Positions 54,052-63,249 of a stretch of 64,000 nt of DNA are shown piece after piece. Source of the stretch: Gemmatimonadota bacterium (GTDB lineage: Bacteria; Gemmatimonadota; Gemmatimonadetes; Longimicrobiales; Gaopeijiaceae); assembly GCA_009838975.1 (NCBI GenBank), contig VXQO01000014.1, positions 1 to 64,000 on the forward strand, read 5' to 3'. A program made the position numbers and the translations under genes. The first letter of the stretch is position 1. Each line of letters starts with the position of its first letter. The notes below the pieces were generated by a model, which was not told the origin of the DNA, made no database searches, and saw nothing but the letters and a program-made list of their open reading frames with translations.

Positions 54052-56112
54052 ATGACCACTTCGCGCACAATCGCCACAGCAGTTCTGGCTTTCGCCCTGG
54101 CGTTAGCCGTTCCCGTCCGGTTTTCCCCACCGGCACACGCCCAGGAAGCAGCGGGCACCAGCGCCGACGGCGCCACCGACGACCGCTGGACTCCCGCGCT
54201 CAGCATGCAGTACCTCGGGGTGTCGGGGGTCGCAATCTCTCCCGATGGCTCGAGGGTCGCCTACGTGGTCCGGGAGCCTCTCATGGAAGGCGAGCAGTCC
54301 GAGTACCTGAGCCACATCTGGATGGCCGACGCCGACGGGAGCCGCAACACCCGGTTCACCCAGGGCGAATCATCCGCCTCCAGCCCCGCTTTCTCTCCGG
54401 ACGGGGAGTGGCTGGCCTTCACAACCGGACGGTCCGGCAGCAATCAGATCTGGGTGATACCGCTGACGGGCGGCGAGGCCCGCCAGGTCACCGACGCCAA
54501 GGCCGGGGTCGGACAGTTCCGCTGGTCGCCCGACGGGGACGCCTTCGCCTTCGTCATGCGCGACCCGCAGACGGAGGAGGAAGAGCAGGCGGCGAAGGAG
54601 AAGCGCGACGTCATCCTGGTCGACCAGAACTTCAAGTACGGCCACATCTACTCGGTTCCCTTCGACCCGGGCGCCACCGGAACGGCCGAAGCGACCCGCC
54701 TGACCGAGGGGGATTTCCACGTGACCGGCTTCGACTGGGGGCCCGACGGCGAGCGCATCGTCTTCGCCCACCAGGCCGACCCTCGGATCAACACCGGGCG
54801 CCTGTCCGGCGACATCGCGCTCGTCGACGCCGATGGCGGAGAGGTGACCCAGCTGGTGACCGGCGACGGTATCGAGACCTCGCCACGCTGGTCGCCTGAC
54901 GGCTCACTCATCGCCTATGCCTCTTCGGGCAGCCAGCCCGAACCCATCGGCCTCGCCGACCTGTACGTCGTGGATCCCGTGACCGGCGCCACACGCATGT
55001 TGCCCGAGACCCCCAACCGAAGCGTCTTCATCCTGGGGTGGTCGGCCGACTCGGAAGAGGTGTTCCTCAGCGAATTCCTCGGGACCACGCGGCACTTGGT
55101 CGCCGTGCCGGTCGACGGCGGCTCCATCCGCCAGGTCACCGAGGGCAACGGCGTCGTGGGTTCCGTCGCGGTGGCAACTGCCAACGGAACGATGGCCCTC
55201 ACCTGGGAGACCAGCGACGACCCCGCCGAAGTCCATGTAACCGGCATGGACGCCTTCGCGCCCCGACGCATCAGCGCGGTCAACACTGACACCCCGCGCC
55301 CCGCGATGGGCCGCACCGAACTGCTCGCATGGGAAGCGCCGGACGGCACTCCGGTCGAGGGTCTGCTGACCTACCCCGTAGGGTATGAAGCGGGCACTCG
55401 CGTCCCGCTCATCCTCAACGTCCACGGCGGCCCGTCGGGCGTATTCGCCCAGTCCTTCACCGGCGCACCGAGCATCTACATGATCCAGTACTTCGCCCAG
55501 GAAGGGATGGCGGTCCTGCGTCCCAACCCCCGCGGCAGCACCGGATACGGCAAGGAGTTCCGCTACGCCAACTTCATGGACTGGGGCTACGGCGATCTGT
55601 CCGACCTGCTGGCCGGCGTGGACGAAGTCATCGAGATGGGCGTGGCACACCCGGACAGCCTGTTGCTCATGGGGTGGAGCTACGGCGGCTACATGACATC
55701 ATTCGCGGTCACGCAGACCGACCGGTTCCGCGCCGCGTCGATGGGCGCCGGGCTCCCGAACCTCGTGAGCATGGTGACCACCACGGACATCGGCGACTAC
55801 CTCGTCGGGCACATGGGGGGCGAGTACTTCGACGACTACGAGACCTACGAGAAGCACTCGGCGATCTACCACATCAGCAACGTCACGACGCCGACACAGG
55901 TCATCCACGGGGCGCAGGACCTGAGGGTACCGTTCGCGCAGGGACAGGAGTTCTTCAATTCGCTCCGGCGGCTCGGAGTCGACACCGAAATGGTCGTCTA
56001 TCCCCGCACTCCGCACGGTCCCACGGAGCCGAAGTTCCTGATGGACGTGTCGGAGCGGATTCTGGTCTGGTTCAACAAGTACCTCAGGGGTCCGCGGCCG
56101 GCGGCGGAGTAG
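54052..56112 (+). CDS. S9 family prolyl oligopeptidase-type peptidase, secreted
   Basis: 686-aa serine peptidase. A signal peptide (to about AHAQEA) is followed by a TolB/WD40-like propeller with repeats such as AFSPDGEWLAFTTGRSG and RWSPDGSLIAYAS. The C-terminal hydrolase domain has nucleophile Ser543 (GWSYGGYM), Asp623 (GAQDLRV) and His655 (RTPHGP). Of the DPP-IV/acylaminoacyl-peptidase type; it probably removes dipeptides or acyl-residues from peptides in the periplasm. ATG 54052 is preferred; ATG 54007 would add a non-signal extension. Confidence 0.93.
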   Translation: MTTSRTIATAVLAFALALAVPVRFSPPAHAQEAAGTSADGATDDRWTPALSMQYLGVSGVAISPDGSRVAYVVREPLMEGEQSEYLSHIWMADADGSRNTRFTQGESSASSPAFSPDGEWLAFTTGRSGSNQIWVIPLTGGEARQVTDAKAGVGQFRWSPDGDAFAFVMRDPQTEEEEQAAKEKRDVILVDQNFKYGHIYSVPFDPGATGTAEATRLTEGDFHVTGFDWGPDGERIVFAHQADPRINTGRLSGDIALVDADGGEVTQLVTGDGIETSPRWSPDGSLIAYASSGSQPEPIGLADLYVVDPVTGATRMLPETPNRSVFILGWSADSEEVFLSEFLGTTRHLVAVPVDGGSIRQVTEGNGVVGSVAVATANGTMALTWETSDDPAEVHVTGMDAFAPRRISAVNTDTPRPAMGRTELLAWEAPDGTPVEGLLTYPVGYEAGTRVPLILNVHGGPSGVFAQSFTGAPSIYMIQYFAQEGMAVLRPNPRGSTGYGKEFRYANFMDWGYGDLSDLLAGVDEVIEMGVAHPDSLLLMGWSYGGYMTSFAVTQTDRFRAASMGAGLPNLVSMVTTTDIGDYLVGHMGGEYFDDYETYEKHSAIYHISNVTTPTQVIHGAQDLRVPFAQGQEFFNSLRRLGVDTEMVVYPRTPHGPTEPKFLMDVSERILVWFNKYLRGPRPAAE

Positions 56113-56133
56113 CAGGCGGGCGGGTGGCCCGAA

Positions 56134-57732
56134 TCAGCTCACCGGCCTGCGCACCGGCCCGCGCAGCCACCGCCCCGGCTTCTCGCCGGTCAGCCCGCCG
56201 CTGCGGATCACCGGCACCCCGTTCACCAGGAGGTCGTTGATCCCCACGCTGTGCTGGTGCGGGTCCGAAAACGTCGCGCGGTCCGCGATCACGTCGGGGT
56301 CGAACACGGCAACATCCGCGCGCATCCCCTCGGCGATCACCCCCATGTCCTCCCGGCCGATCCACCGCGCCGGCATCAACGTCATCTTCATCACGGCCTC
56401 CTCCAGGGTGATGACGCCCAGTTCGCGCACATACCTGGCAAGAACCCTCGGGAACGCGCCATAGCTGCGCGGGTGCGGGTAACCGATCCCGTAACCCACC
56501 GCGTCCCCGTCGGTCTCGATCATCGCCAGCGGATGCTGCATGATCCGGATCACGTCCCCCTCGTCCATGGCGTGGTAGATCGCGCTGAAGCCGCCCTGCA
56601 ACTGCAACTCGATCGCGAGCTGAATCCCCGTCTCCAGGTCGTTCGGGAGACCCCGGTCGGCGGCGTAGTCGGCGAGCGTCCTGCCGTTGTATGACTCGTC
56701 CGAGCCCAGCACCCGGAACTGGACCCGCGACATGTCGGCGCCGACCCGGTCGGTCATGATGATGCGCCGCATGTCCTCTTCCATTCGCGCCCGCGTCTCG
56801 GGGTCGGCAACCCGGGCCGCGAAGTCCTCGGGACCGCCAGCCAGCGCCCACTGCGGGAACAGGATGGCGGAACTCGTACTCGAGGCCGCGTACGGATACA
56901 GGTCGTGCGTGACGATCAGCCCGGCCGCGTTGGCCGAGTCGATCATCGCCAGACTCCTCTCACTCCAGCCCCACTGCCCCGCTCCGGACGCCTTGTGGTG
57001 ATTGATCTGGGCCGGAATGTCCGCCTCCTCCGCGATCCGGATCACCTCGGCCACCGACTCCAGCAGCCCGCTCGCCTCGTTGCGCATGTGGCTCACGTAG
57101 ATGCCGCCGTGCGCCGACGCCACCTTGGCCAGCTCGATGACCTCCTCGGTCTCGGCGAAGTTGGCGGGCACGTACAACAGCCCCGTCGAGAGCCCGAGCG
57201 CCCCCTCGCGCATCGACTGGTCGACCAGCGCCCGCATCTCGTCGAGCTCGGCGGGCGTGGGCGCGCGATTCTCCATGCCCATCACCTGCTTCCGCGTCCA
57301 GGTATGGCCCGCGAAGAACCCCACATTCGGCGCCATCGTCAGGCCGGACGCGAACTCCTCCAGCGGCCACGGCTGGTCGCCGGAGTGGAGCGACACGATC
57401 AGCGAGGTGATCCCCTGCCGCAGGAAGTTCTCGGCCAGCGGATACTCCGCGATCGTCTGCTGGACGTGCGAGTGGTTGTCGATGAACCCGGGCGTGACGA
57501 CCTGGCCGGTGGCATCGATTACGGTGGCTGCCAGCGAAGGGTCGATGGGTTCCTGTGATACGAGTGCGATGCGGCCGTCGACCACCGCGACATCGGCGCG
57601 GAACCGGTCCGCTCCGGTCCCGTCGACCACGGTGCCTCCGGTGATAAGCACGTCGTAGGTCTGGGCCGCCGTGGGCGCGTGCATCACGACGGCGACGGTC
57701 GCAGCCAGGATGAGGGTGAGGGCAGGTTTCAT
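56134..57732 (-). CDS. N-acyl-D-amino-acid deacylase family amidohydrolase, secreted
   Basis: 532-aa amidohydrolase. GGAGG lies six bases before ATG 57732. Signal peptide ends at PTAAQ. DVLITGGTVVDGTGADRFRADV and HSH (GFIDNHSHVQQ) define the family. Later metal-site candidates are SHMRNEASG and INHHKASGAG. The classical GNCG Cys is replaced by LHSGD. The gene converges with the S9 peptidase (21-nt gap) and diverges from exonuclease III. Third D-aminoacylase-like paralogue of the window. Confidence 0.9.
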   Translation of the reverse strand: MKPALTLILAATVAVVMHAPTAAQTYDVLITGGTVVDGTGADRFRADVAVVDGRIALVSQEPIDPSLAATVIDATGQVVTPGFIDNHSHVQQTIAEYPLAENFLRQGITSLIVSLHSGDQPWPLEEFASGLTMAPNVGFFAGHTWTRKQVMGMENRAPTPAELDEMRALVDQSMREGALGLSTGLLYVPANFAETEEVIELAKVASAHGGIYVSHMRNEASGLLESVAEVIRIAEEADIPAQINHHKASGAGQWGWSERSLAMIDSANAAGLIVTHDLYPYAASSTSSAILFPQWALAGGPEDFAARVADPETRARMEEDMRRIIMTDRVGADMSRVQFRVLGSDESYNGRTLADYAADRGLPNDLETGIQLAIELQLQGGFSAIYHAMDEGDVIRIMQHPLAMIETDGDAVGYGIGYPHPRSYGAFPRVLARYVRELGVITLEEAVMKMTLMPARWIGREDMGVIAEGMRADVAVFDPDVIADRATFSDPHQHSVGINDLLVNGVPVIRSGGLTGEKPGRWLRGPVRRPVS

Positions 57733-57795
57733 GTGTCCTCCGGAGCGGTGTGGCCAGGGGTGGAATCCACGTAATCTCGGGGTTACACATCCATC

Positions 57796-58569
57796 ATGCG
57801 AATCGCGACCTGGAACGTGAACTCGGTGAAGGCCCGGGAGGCGCGTGTCCTGGGGTGGCTGCGCGAGCACCGCCCCGACGCGCTCTGCCTGCAGGAACTG
57901 AAGACGACGGACGATCAATACCCGGCCGATGCGGTGCGCGGCGAGGGGTACGACTCGGCGGTGTTCGGCCAGAAGGCGTTCAACGGCGTGGCGCTGGTCA
58001 GTCCGCACCCGATCGGCGACGTTCGCATGGGGTTGGAAGACGACGATCCGCAGGCACGGCTGATCGCGGGCGTGGTGCGCGGCGTGACCGTCTACTCGGC
58101 GTACTTCCCGAACGGGCGCACGGTCGGATCGGAGGCGTACGACTACAAGCTCTCGTGGATGGCCCGGTTGCTCGAGTTGCTGGACAGCCGCCACGACCCA
58201 GGGGACCCGGTCGTGTTGACGGGGGACTTCAACGTCGCTCCCGACGACCTGGACGCGGCAGATCCCGTGAAATGGGCGCCGAGCGTCCTGTGCCATCCTT
58301 CGGTGCGCGAGGCGCTGGAGCGGATCCGTGCGTGGGGCTTCGTCGATGTCGTGCGCAAGCACAATCCGGAAGGCCAGTTGTACAGCTGGTGGGACTACCG
58401 CCGGCTCGCCTTTCCACGAAACGACGGCTTGCGGATCGACCACATCTTCGCCACCTCGCCCGTGGCGCAGTCCTCGACTGGAGCCTGGGTCGACCGCAAC
58501 CAGCGGAAGGGGCGCAAGACAGACATCCCCTCGGACCACGCGCCGGTGGTGGCCGACTTCGACCTGTAG
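57796..58569 (+). CDS. xth: Exodeoxyribonuclease III (AP endonuclease)
   Basis: 257-aa Mg2+-dependent DNA repair nuclease. MRIATWNVNSVKAR begins the fold. Active-site segments are LCLQELKTTD, VLTGDFNVAP and IPSDHAPVVADF; YSWWDYR is typical of the ExoIII branch. It cleaves at abasic sites and digests 3' ends. Single gene, divergent from the D-aminoacylase with a 63-bp gap. Confidence 0.94.
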   Translation: MRIATWNVNSVKAREARVLGWLREHRPDALCLQELKTTDDQYPADAVRGEGYDSAVFGQKAFNGVALVSPHPIGDVRMGLEDDDPQARLIAGVVRGVTVYSAYFPNGRTVGSEAYDYKLSWMARLLELLDSRHDPGDPVVLTGDFNVAPDDLDAADPVKWAPSVLCHPSVREALERIRAWGFVDVVRKHNPEGQLYSWWDYRRLAFPRNDGLRIDHIFATSPVAQSSTGAWVDRNQRKGRKTDIPSDHAPVVADFDL

Positions 58570-58699
58570 CCGCCGTGGGGAGGGTCGGAACCGGCGGGAA
58601 CCGGCGGAACCTTTGCGGTACCGGGCGGTATACAATTACGTTGCATCCGGGTGCCGACCCGGACCCTGCCGCCATACCGACGGGAACACGGAGGACGCA

Positions 58700-59317
58700 A
58701 TGACCTCGAGACGGGCACGCAACAGCCGGCATCGGCGAGGCGTGGTCATCGGCATCGGTGTGTCGGCTGCCCTGCACGGGGTGGTCTTCGGAGCACTGCG
58801 CTTTCAGACCGCCGAGATTGCCGGGGCCTCGGATTCGGCCAGCCCGGGCGAGGAACCCGCTCTCTTCGATGTCGCCATCGAAATCGTGGAGATTCGGGAG
58901 GTCCCCGAGGTCGAACCGGAGGTCGTGGCATCCGATCGTCCCGTCATCACCTCCCCGGCGCCCCTGGACATACCCGAGCCCGCGTCGACAAGTATGGCGG
59001 CGGCCTCCGCGTCCGCCGCGGAAATCGCGGCGATCACCCCGGCCGATCTGCTGGCCGCGACCGCCCTGACCAGCCCCAGCCGATCCATCCAACCGCGCTT
59101 TGCGGCGGCACGTGAAATCGGCGGCGCTCGGCAGGAGATCGGGGCCCTCGATCCGCACGCCGGCCACGACCACGGCGACGAAGAGGAAGAGGGCGAGGGC
59201 TTCTGGCAAAAGCTGGGGCTCGCCTGGGGCAAGGTCCCGATGGGAAGTGGGGGCGGGAAGATATGCAAGCCGCCGAAGCCGGTGGTGGTGGTGCGCCAGG
59301 AGGCCATGACCCGGTAG
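58700..59317 (+). CDS. TonB-like membrane protein lacking the TonB C-terminal domain
   Basis: 205-aa protein. An N-terminal anchor (RGVVIGIGVSAALHGVVFGALRF) after a basic cytoplasmic stretch resembles TonB/energy-transducer N-termini. It is followed by acidic, proline-rich residues (EEPALFDVAIEIVEIREVPEVEPEV) and an Ala-rich region. The end contains HAGHDHGDEEEEGEG and a basic tail with KICKPPKP, but no TonB box-binding C-terminal domain. GGAGG precedes ATG 58700 by about five bases, and TATACAAT at 58629-58636 may be a -10 element. Function unknown. Confidence 0.75.
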   Translation: MTSRRARNSRHRRGVVIGIGVSAALHGVVFGALRFQTAEIAGASDSASPGEEPALFDVAIEIVEIREVPEVEPEVVASDRPVITSPAPLDIPEPASTSMAAASASAAEIAAITPADLLAATALTSPSRSIQPRFAAAREIGGARQEIGALDPHAGHDHGDEEEEGEGFWQKLGLAWGKVPMGSGGGKICKPPKPVVVVRQEAMTR

Positions 59318-59346
59318 GGGCGGGCAGCAGCCGGCTTCGAACGCAT

Positions 59347-60258
59347 TCAATCTTCTCCGGGCGGACGCATAAGCGCCTCCAGATCCTCCAGCTTCCGCGG
59401 CCAGTCCTGCCGCAGCAACCTCGACAGCGCCCGGTCGGCGAGCAGCCGTCCCCCGGTCTGACACTCGGGGCAGTAGTTGGTCTCGCGCGTTGCATAGACG
59501 ATGCGCTGGATCGGGGTGCCGCACTGGCTGCACGGTTCGCCGTACTTGCCGTGGGCGCTCATGGCCGGGTGAAAGGCGGTCACCTTCGTGGGGAAGTCCC
59601 CGCCCGCTTCGTCGATCAGGCGCGCCGACCACTCCTCCAGCGAAGCCCGGATCGCCGCGTGCAGGCGCGCGATCTCCTCGCCGGTCAGCCGCGATGTGAG
59701 CTTGACGGGCGACAGGCGCGCCCGCAGCAGGATCTCGTCGGAATGCGCGTTGCCGATCCCGGACACGATGCGGGGGTCCGTCAGGGCCCGCTTGAGGGTA
59801 CGGTTTTCGCGGCGGAGCGCGGCGGCGAAGTCGTGTGTGGCCGCCTGCAGCGGCTCAATCCCCCCGGGGTCGAGGGCGCGCAGGGCATGGACACCGCGCA
59901 CCAGGTGCAGGGAGGCGCGCTTGTGGCTGCTCGCTTCGGTCAGGAGCAGGGTGCCGTTCGGGAAGTCGAAAGCGGCGTGTCCCAGCTTGCGGTGGATCGG
60001 CGCGCGCGGTTTCCGCCACTGGAACCGGCCCGCGATCATGAGGTGGACGACGAGGAACAGGTCGTCCTCGAGGCCGATGACGATGCGCTTGCCCAGCCGC
60101 GACAGGGAGGTGATCCGCCTGCCGTGAGCGTGCGCGATGGGAGGGTCGAAGCTCTTCAGGAGCGAGGGCGACCGGATCCGCACGGCTTCCAGCCGCTCGT
60201 CCAGTATGCGCGCACGCAGGGCGTGGAGGTAGAGCGAGACCTCGGGGTACTCGGGCAC
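59347..60258 (-). CDS. Fpg/Nei family DNA glycosylase
   Basis: 303-aa bifunctional base-excision repair enzyme. The N-terminus MPEYPE supplies Pro2 and Glu3. H2TH region is IVSGIGNAHSDEILLRARLSP. The zinc finger is CSQCGTPIQRIVY...YCPECQ. The N-terminus differs from classical Fpg (PELPE), so Nei-type or an intermediate clade is possible. Excises oxidised bases. It is followed (upstream in transcription) by the aldo/keto reductase with a 6-nt gap. Confidence 0.9.
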   Translation of the reverse strand: MPEYPEVSLYLHALRARILDERLEAVRIRSPSLLKSFDPPIAHAHGRRITSLSRLGKRIVIGLEDDLFLVVHLMIAGRFQWRKPRAPIHRKLGHAAFDFPNGTLLLTEASSHKRASLHLVRGVHALRALDPGGIEPLQAATHDFAAALRRENRTLKRALTDPRIVSGIGNAHSDEILLRARLSPVKLTSRLTGEEIARLHAAIRASLEEWSARLIDEAGGDFPTKVTAFHPAMSAHGKYGEPCSQCGTPIQRIVYATRETNYCPECQTGGRLLADRALSRLLRQDWPRKLEDLEALMRPPGED

Positions 60259-60264
60259 GCCCGG

Positions 60265-61263
60265 CTACCTCTTACGGTTGAGGTCGTACCGCATGATCCG
60301 GCCATGAGGCCCGGCCCGATCCCGCTCGGCCGCGTATACGGCGCCCGGTACCGTGGTGGGCACCGCCGCGTCGAGCCGCTCGATGTCCCGGCGTCCCAGC
60401 CGCACGGCGCCGGGGGCGACCGTGAGGCCACGGCGGCTCAGCCCGACGATGACCGCCGCGACTGCCGCCTGGCCGAGCGCGTACGCCGCCGCGACATCAG
60501 CCATCTCGGCACCTTCGCGCGCGGCGATGTCGGCGAGCACGGCCCGGGCGCGCCGCAGCACCGTGTCGCCGCCGACCTCGTCGACGATCAGGCGGTACTT
60601 GGTGAGCGACCGGGACTCCGGCCCCGCCGACGCTGAGAGCAGCCCCCCCGCCAGCGTGCCGTAGCAGAGGAGCGCAACGCCGCGCTCGATGCAGAACTCC
60701 TCGAGTCCCGCCAGCGGCCGGCGGTCCAGCAGCGACAGCTGCACCTGGTTGCTGACCACCGGTATGCCCGCGTCAAGCAGAGTGCCCAGGGCGTCCCGGT
60801 CGAGGTTCGTGACCCCGATGTGGCGGATGACGCCCTCCTCGCGCAGTTCCGCCAGCCACTCGGCGGCCTGGATCCACCCTGGCACGGCACCATCCCACCA
60901 GTAGTACTGGACCAGCTCGAGCGCGTCGACGCCGAGGCGGTCCCGGGACCGCTCCACAATGCCCCGTACGTACCCGCGATCGATCCGCGGCAGGACGCCG
61001 AGATCCGGCACGAACTTGGTGTGTACCACGACCTGTTCCCGGGTGACGCCGCGGCTCGCCATCCACTCGCCGAGGAGCGCCTCCACGCCGGTGTAGATGT
61101 CGGCGCAGTCCAGGTACAGAGGGCCCGGTCGCGCCGCGGCGGCATCGAGGGCGGCGAAGGCGCGGTCGCGGCTCCATCCGGGTCCATGGCCGCGCGACAG
61201 CTGCCAGCAGCCGCGGATCACGCCCGAGGCCGGGGGCTGCCACGGCGGCCGCGGCGCGCTCAC
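60265..61263 (-). CDS. Aldo/keto reductase family protein
   Basis: 332-aa TIM-barrel oxidoreductase. LYLDCADIYTGVEALLGEWM gives the catalytic Asp and Tyr, and VVVHTKFVPD the Lys. Residue at the usual His (LLHWP in classical AKRs) is replaced in QYYWWDG. Later SNQVQLSLLDRRPL and CYGTLAGGLLS fit the family. GTG 61263 overlaps the TIGR04076 stop (GTGA), so the pair is translationally coupled. Substrate unknown. Confidence 0.85.
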   Translation of the reverse strand: MSAPRPPWQPPASGVIRGCWQLSRGHGPGWSRDRAFAALDAAAARPGPLYLDCADIYTGVEALLGEWMASRGVTREQVVVHTKFVPDLGVLPRIDRGYVRGIVERSRDRLGVDALELVQYYWWDGAVPGWIQAAEWLAELREEGVIRHIGVTNLDRDALGTLLDAGIPVVSNQVQLSLLDRRPLAGLEEFCIERGVALLCYGTLAGGLLSASAGPESRSLTKYRLIVDEVGGDTVLRRARAVLADIAAREGAEMADVAAAYALGQAAVAAVIVGLSRRGLTVAPGAVRLGRRDIERLDAAVPTTVPGAVYAAERDRAGPHGRIMRYDLNRKR

Positions 61264-61595
61264 GGGAGCGGAACGCGCGTCACGTCCCCGTGCCGGAACG
61301 TCGTCACACCAGTGCGGGTGATCCGGAAGCGCCCGCCGCAGTGTGGGTCCGGGCACGCGACCTCGGCGTCCGTGGTCATCCAGTCGTTCGGTGCGGTGCG
61401 GCGCTGCTTGGCAGGTAGCAGGGGAAGGAGCGCGGCCAGCGGATAGATGGGGAAGCTCTGGCCGGCCGGGAGCGAAAGATTCTCGCCCCTGAGTTCGAAG
61501 TAGTCCCCCTCGCGGTGATCGCACACCATCTCCTTCTCGCCGGCGACCACCTCGACCCGCAGGTCGTAGAGTTCAAAAGAGTCGGAATCTGCCAT
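61260..61595 (-). CDS. TIGR04076 family small protein
   Basis: 111-aa protein. YDLRVEVVAGEKEMVCDHREGDYFEL and ACPDPHCGGRFRITRTG correspond to the TIGR04076 pattern of unknown function. GGAGAGGAGACGAG precedes ATG 61595. It is coupled to the aldo/keto reductase by a GTGA overlap; I recall this gene pair from other bacteria, which suggests a shared pathway. Confidence 0.78.
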   Translation of the reverse strand: MADSDSFELYDLRVEVVAGEKEMVCDHREGDYFELRGENLSLPAGQSFPIYPLAALLPLLPAKQRRTAPNDWMTTDAEVACPDPHCGGRFRITRTGVTTFRHGDVTRVPLP

Positions 61596-61743
61596 CTCGT
61601 CTCCTCTCCACCGGGCAAGTGCCGCCGAACACGCGGTGCCCCGTCCGGGCAACAGCCTGCCGACTGGACCTCAGCGGGCCGATCCCCGACAATACACGAT
61701 CTCGCAGCCTCCCGCGCACCCACCGACACCACACCTGGCGACC

Positions 61744-63249
61744 TTGACCGGCCAAGCCCCCTCCCCCTCAACCCCGCTCCGCTTTCGCTTCGGCCTCGCC
61801 GGTGCGTCCGTCCCGGTGCTCGTTTTCGCCGCCGGGGCCGCGTGGCTCGGCTTCTCGGGAGCCCCCGACGAGCGCGGCCTGTGGCCGGTGCTCATCGCGG
61901 CGCTGGGGACCGGGCTGGTGCTCGCACGGAGTGCCTCGGACTACAGCGCGGCCGCCATCCGCGGGATGTCGCGGCGCATTGTCATGCTCATGGTGATGGC
62001 CTGGTTGCTGGCCGGGATCTTCTCGGTGCTGTTGCGCCAGGCGGGGCTCGTGGACGCCCTGGTGTGGGCCGGGGCGGAACTGGGACTGCGGGGCGGCGGG
62101 TTCGTGCTGCTAGCCTTCCTCGTCGCGGTCCTCTTCTCCACGGCCACGGGCACGAGCCTGGGGACGATTCTCATCTGCGCTCCGCTGCTCTACCCCGCCG
62201 CCGGCGCCCTCGAGGCCAGCCCGATGGTGCTGATCGGGGCGATCCTCGCGGGAGCCACGTTCGGCGACAACGTCTCGCCGGTGTCCGACACCACCATCGC
62301 GTCGGCCAGCAGCCAGCGCGCCCCGATGGGGGGCGTGGTGCGCTCGCGGCTGCGGTATGCGCTGCCCGCCGCGGCCGCCGCCGCGGTGGCACTGCTGCTC
62401 TTCGGGGGCGCGGACACGGCGCCGCAGACCGGCCAACTCGCCCCTGGCGCCGATCCCGCCGCGGGCGCGGCCGGTGGTGGCGCACTGGCGGGCGACCCCG
62501 CCGCCTTCCCGATGCTGCTGGCGCCCCTTGCCGCGTTTGTCATGCTCTTCCGCGGCAAGGGCCTGGTGGAGAGCCTCTTCACCGGGGTCGCCGCGGCGGT
62601 CGTCGTCGCGCTGGCCACGGGACTCGTGTCGGCGGCCGACCTGATTCACATCGATGCAGCCGCCTTCCGGGCCCAGGGGCTGATCCTGGACGGCATGGAG
62701 GGGGCCGTCGGCATCGTGGTCTTCACCATCCTCCTCATGGGGATCGTGGGCGCGGCACAGGAGGCGGGGATCCTGGACCGGCTGGCGCAGGACGGGACGG
62801 AGGCCGTGGAAGATCGGACGGCCTCGCCGGAGACCCGCCGCCGTGCCGAGCTTCGCATCTTCGGTGCAACCAGCGTGGCGGTGGTGCTGACCACTCACTC
62901 CGTGATGGCGATTCTGGCGGTGGGAGACCTGGTGAGGCGAACGGGCCGGGCCGCCGGGATCGGGCGCTTCCGCCGCGCCAACCTGCTCGACATGACCGTC
63001 TGCACCTACCCCTTCCTCCTCCCCTTCTTCATCCCTACCATTCTGGCGTCCTCGGCCACCGCCGCTGGCGAGCCCTACGGCGTCCCGCGCGTATCGGCGC
63101 TCGACGCCGGGCTGGCGAACGCCTACTCGTGGGCGCTCCTTGCGGTTCTTCTGATCGCCATCCTGACCGGATTCGGGCGGTCGGAGGCGGATGCGACGCG
63201 GGACCCGGATCGACAGCCACAACGAACGGAATCACCACCCCACCCATGA
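61744..63249 (+). CDS. NhaC-family Na+/H+ antiporter
   Basis: ~500-aa integral membrane protein with about 11-12 helices. LRFRFGLAGASVPVLVFAAGAAWLG begins the fold. GTSLGTILICAPLLYPA and AGATFGDNVSPVSDTTIASAS are NhaC hallmarks. TTG 61744 is preferred over GTG 61636 because family similarity begins at LRFRFGL; the upstream part has no homology. The stop overlaps the next gene by four bases (ATGA). Confidence 0.87.
   Translation: MTGQAPSPSTPLRFRFGLAGASVPVLVFAAGAAWLGFSGAPDERGLWPVLIAALGTGLVLARSASDYSAAAIRGMSRRIVMLMVMAWLLAGIFSVLLRQAGLVDALVWAGAELGLRGGGFVLLAFLVAVLFSTATGTSLGTILICAPLLYPAAGALEASPMVLIGAILAGATFGDNVSPVSDTTIASASSQRAPMGGVVRSRLRYALPAAAAAAVALLLFGGADTAPQTGQLAPGADPAAGAAGGGALAGDPAAFPMLLAPLAAFVMLFRGKGLVESLFTGVAAAVVVALATGLVSAADLIHIDAAAFRAQGLILDGMEGAVGIVVFTILLMGIVGAAQEAGILDRLAQDGTEAVEDRTASPETRRRAELRIFGATSVAVVLTTHSVMAILAVGDLVRRTGRAAGIGRFRRANLLDMTVCTYPFLLPFFIPTILASSATAAGEPYGVPRVSALDAGLANAYSWALLAVLLIAILTGFGRSEADATRDPDRQPQRTESPPHP

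Noticed and set aside
57771-57786. GTAATCTCGGGGTTAC, which matches the outer arms of the 16-bp core of elements A-C.
   Set aside because: No second box at 21 bp and only eight fixed bases match; about one such match is expected by chance in 64 kb.
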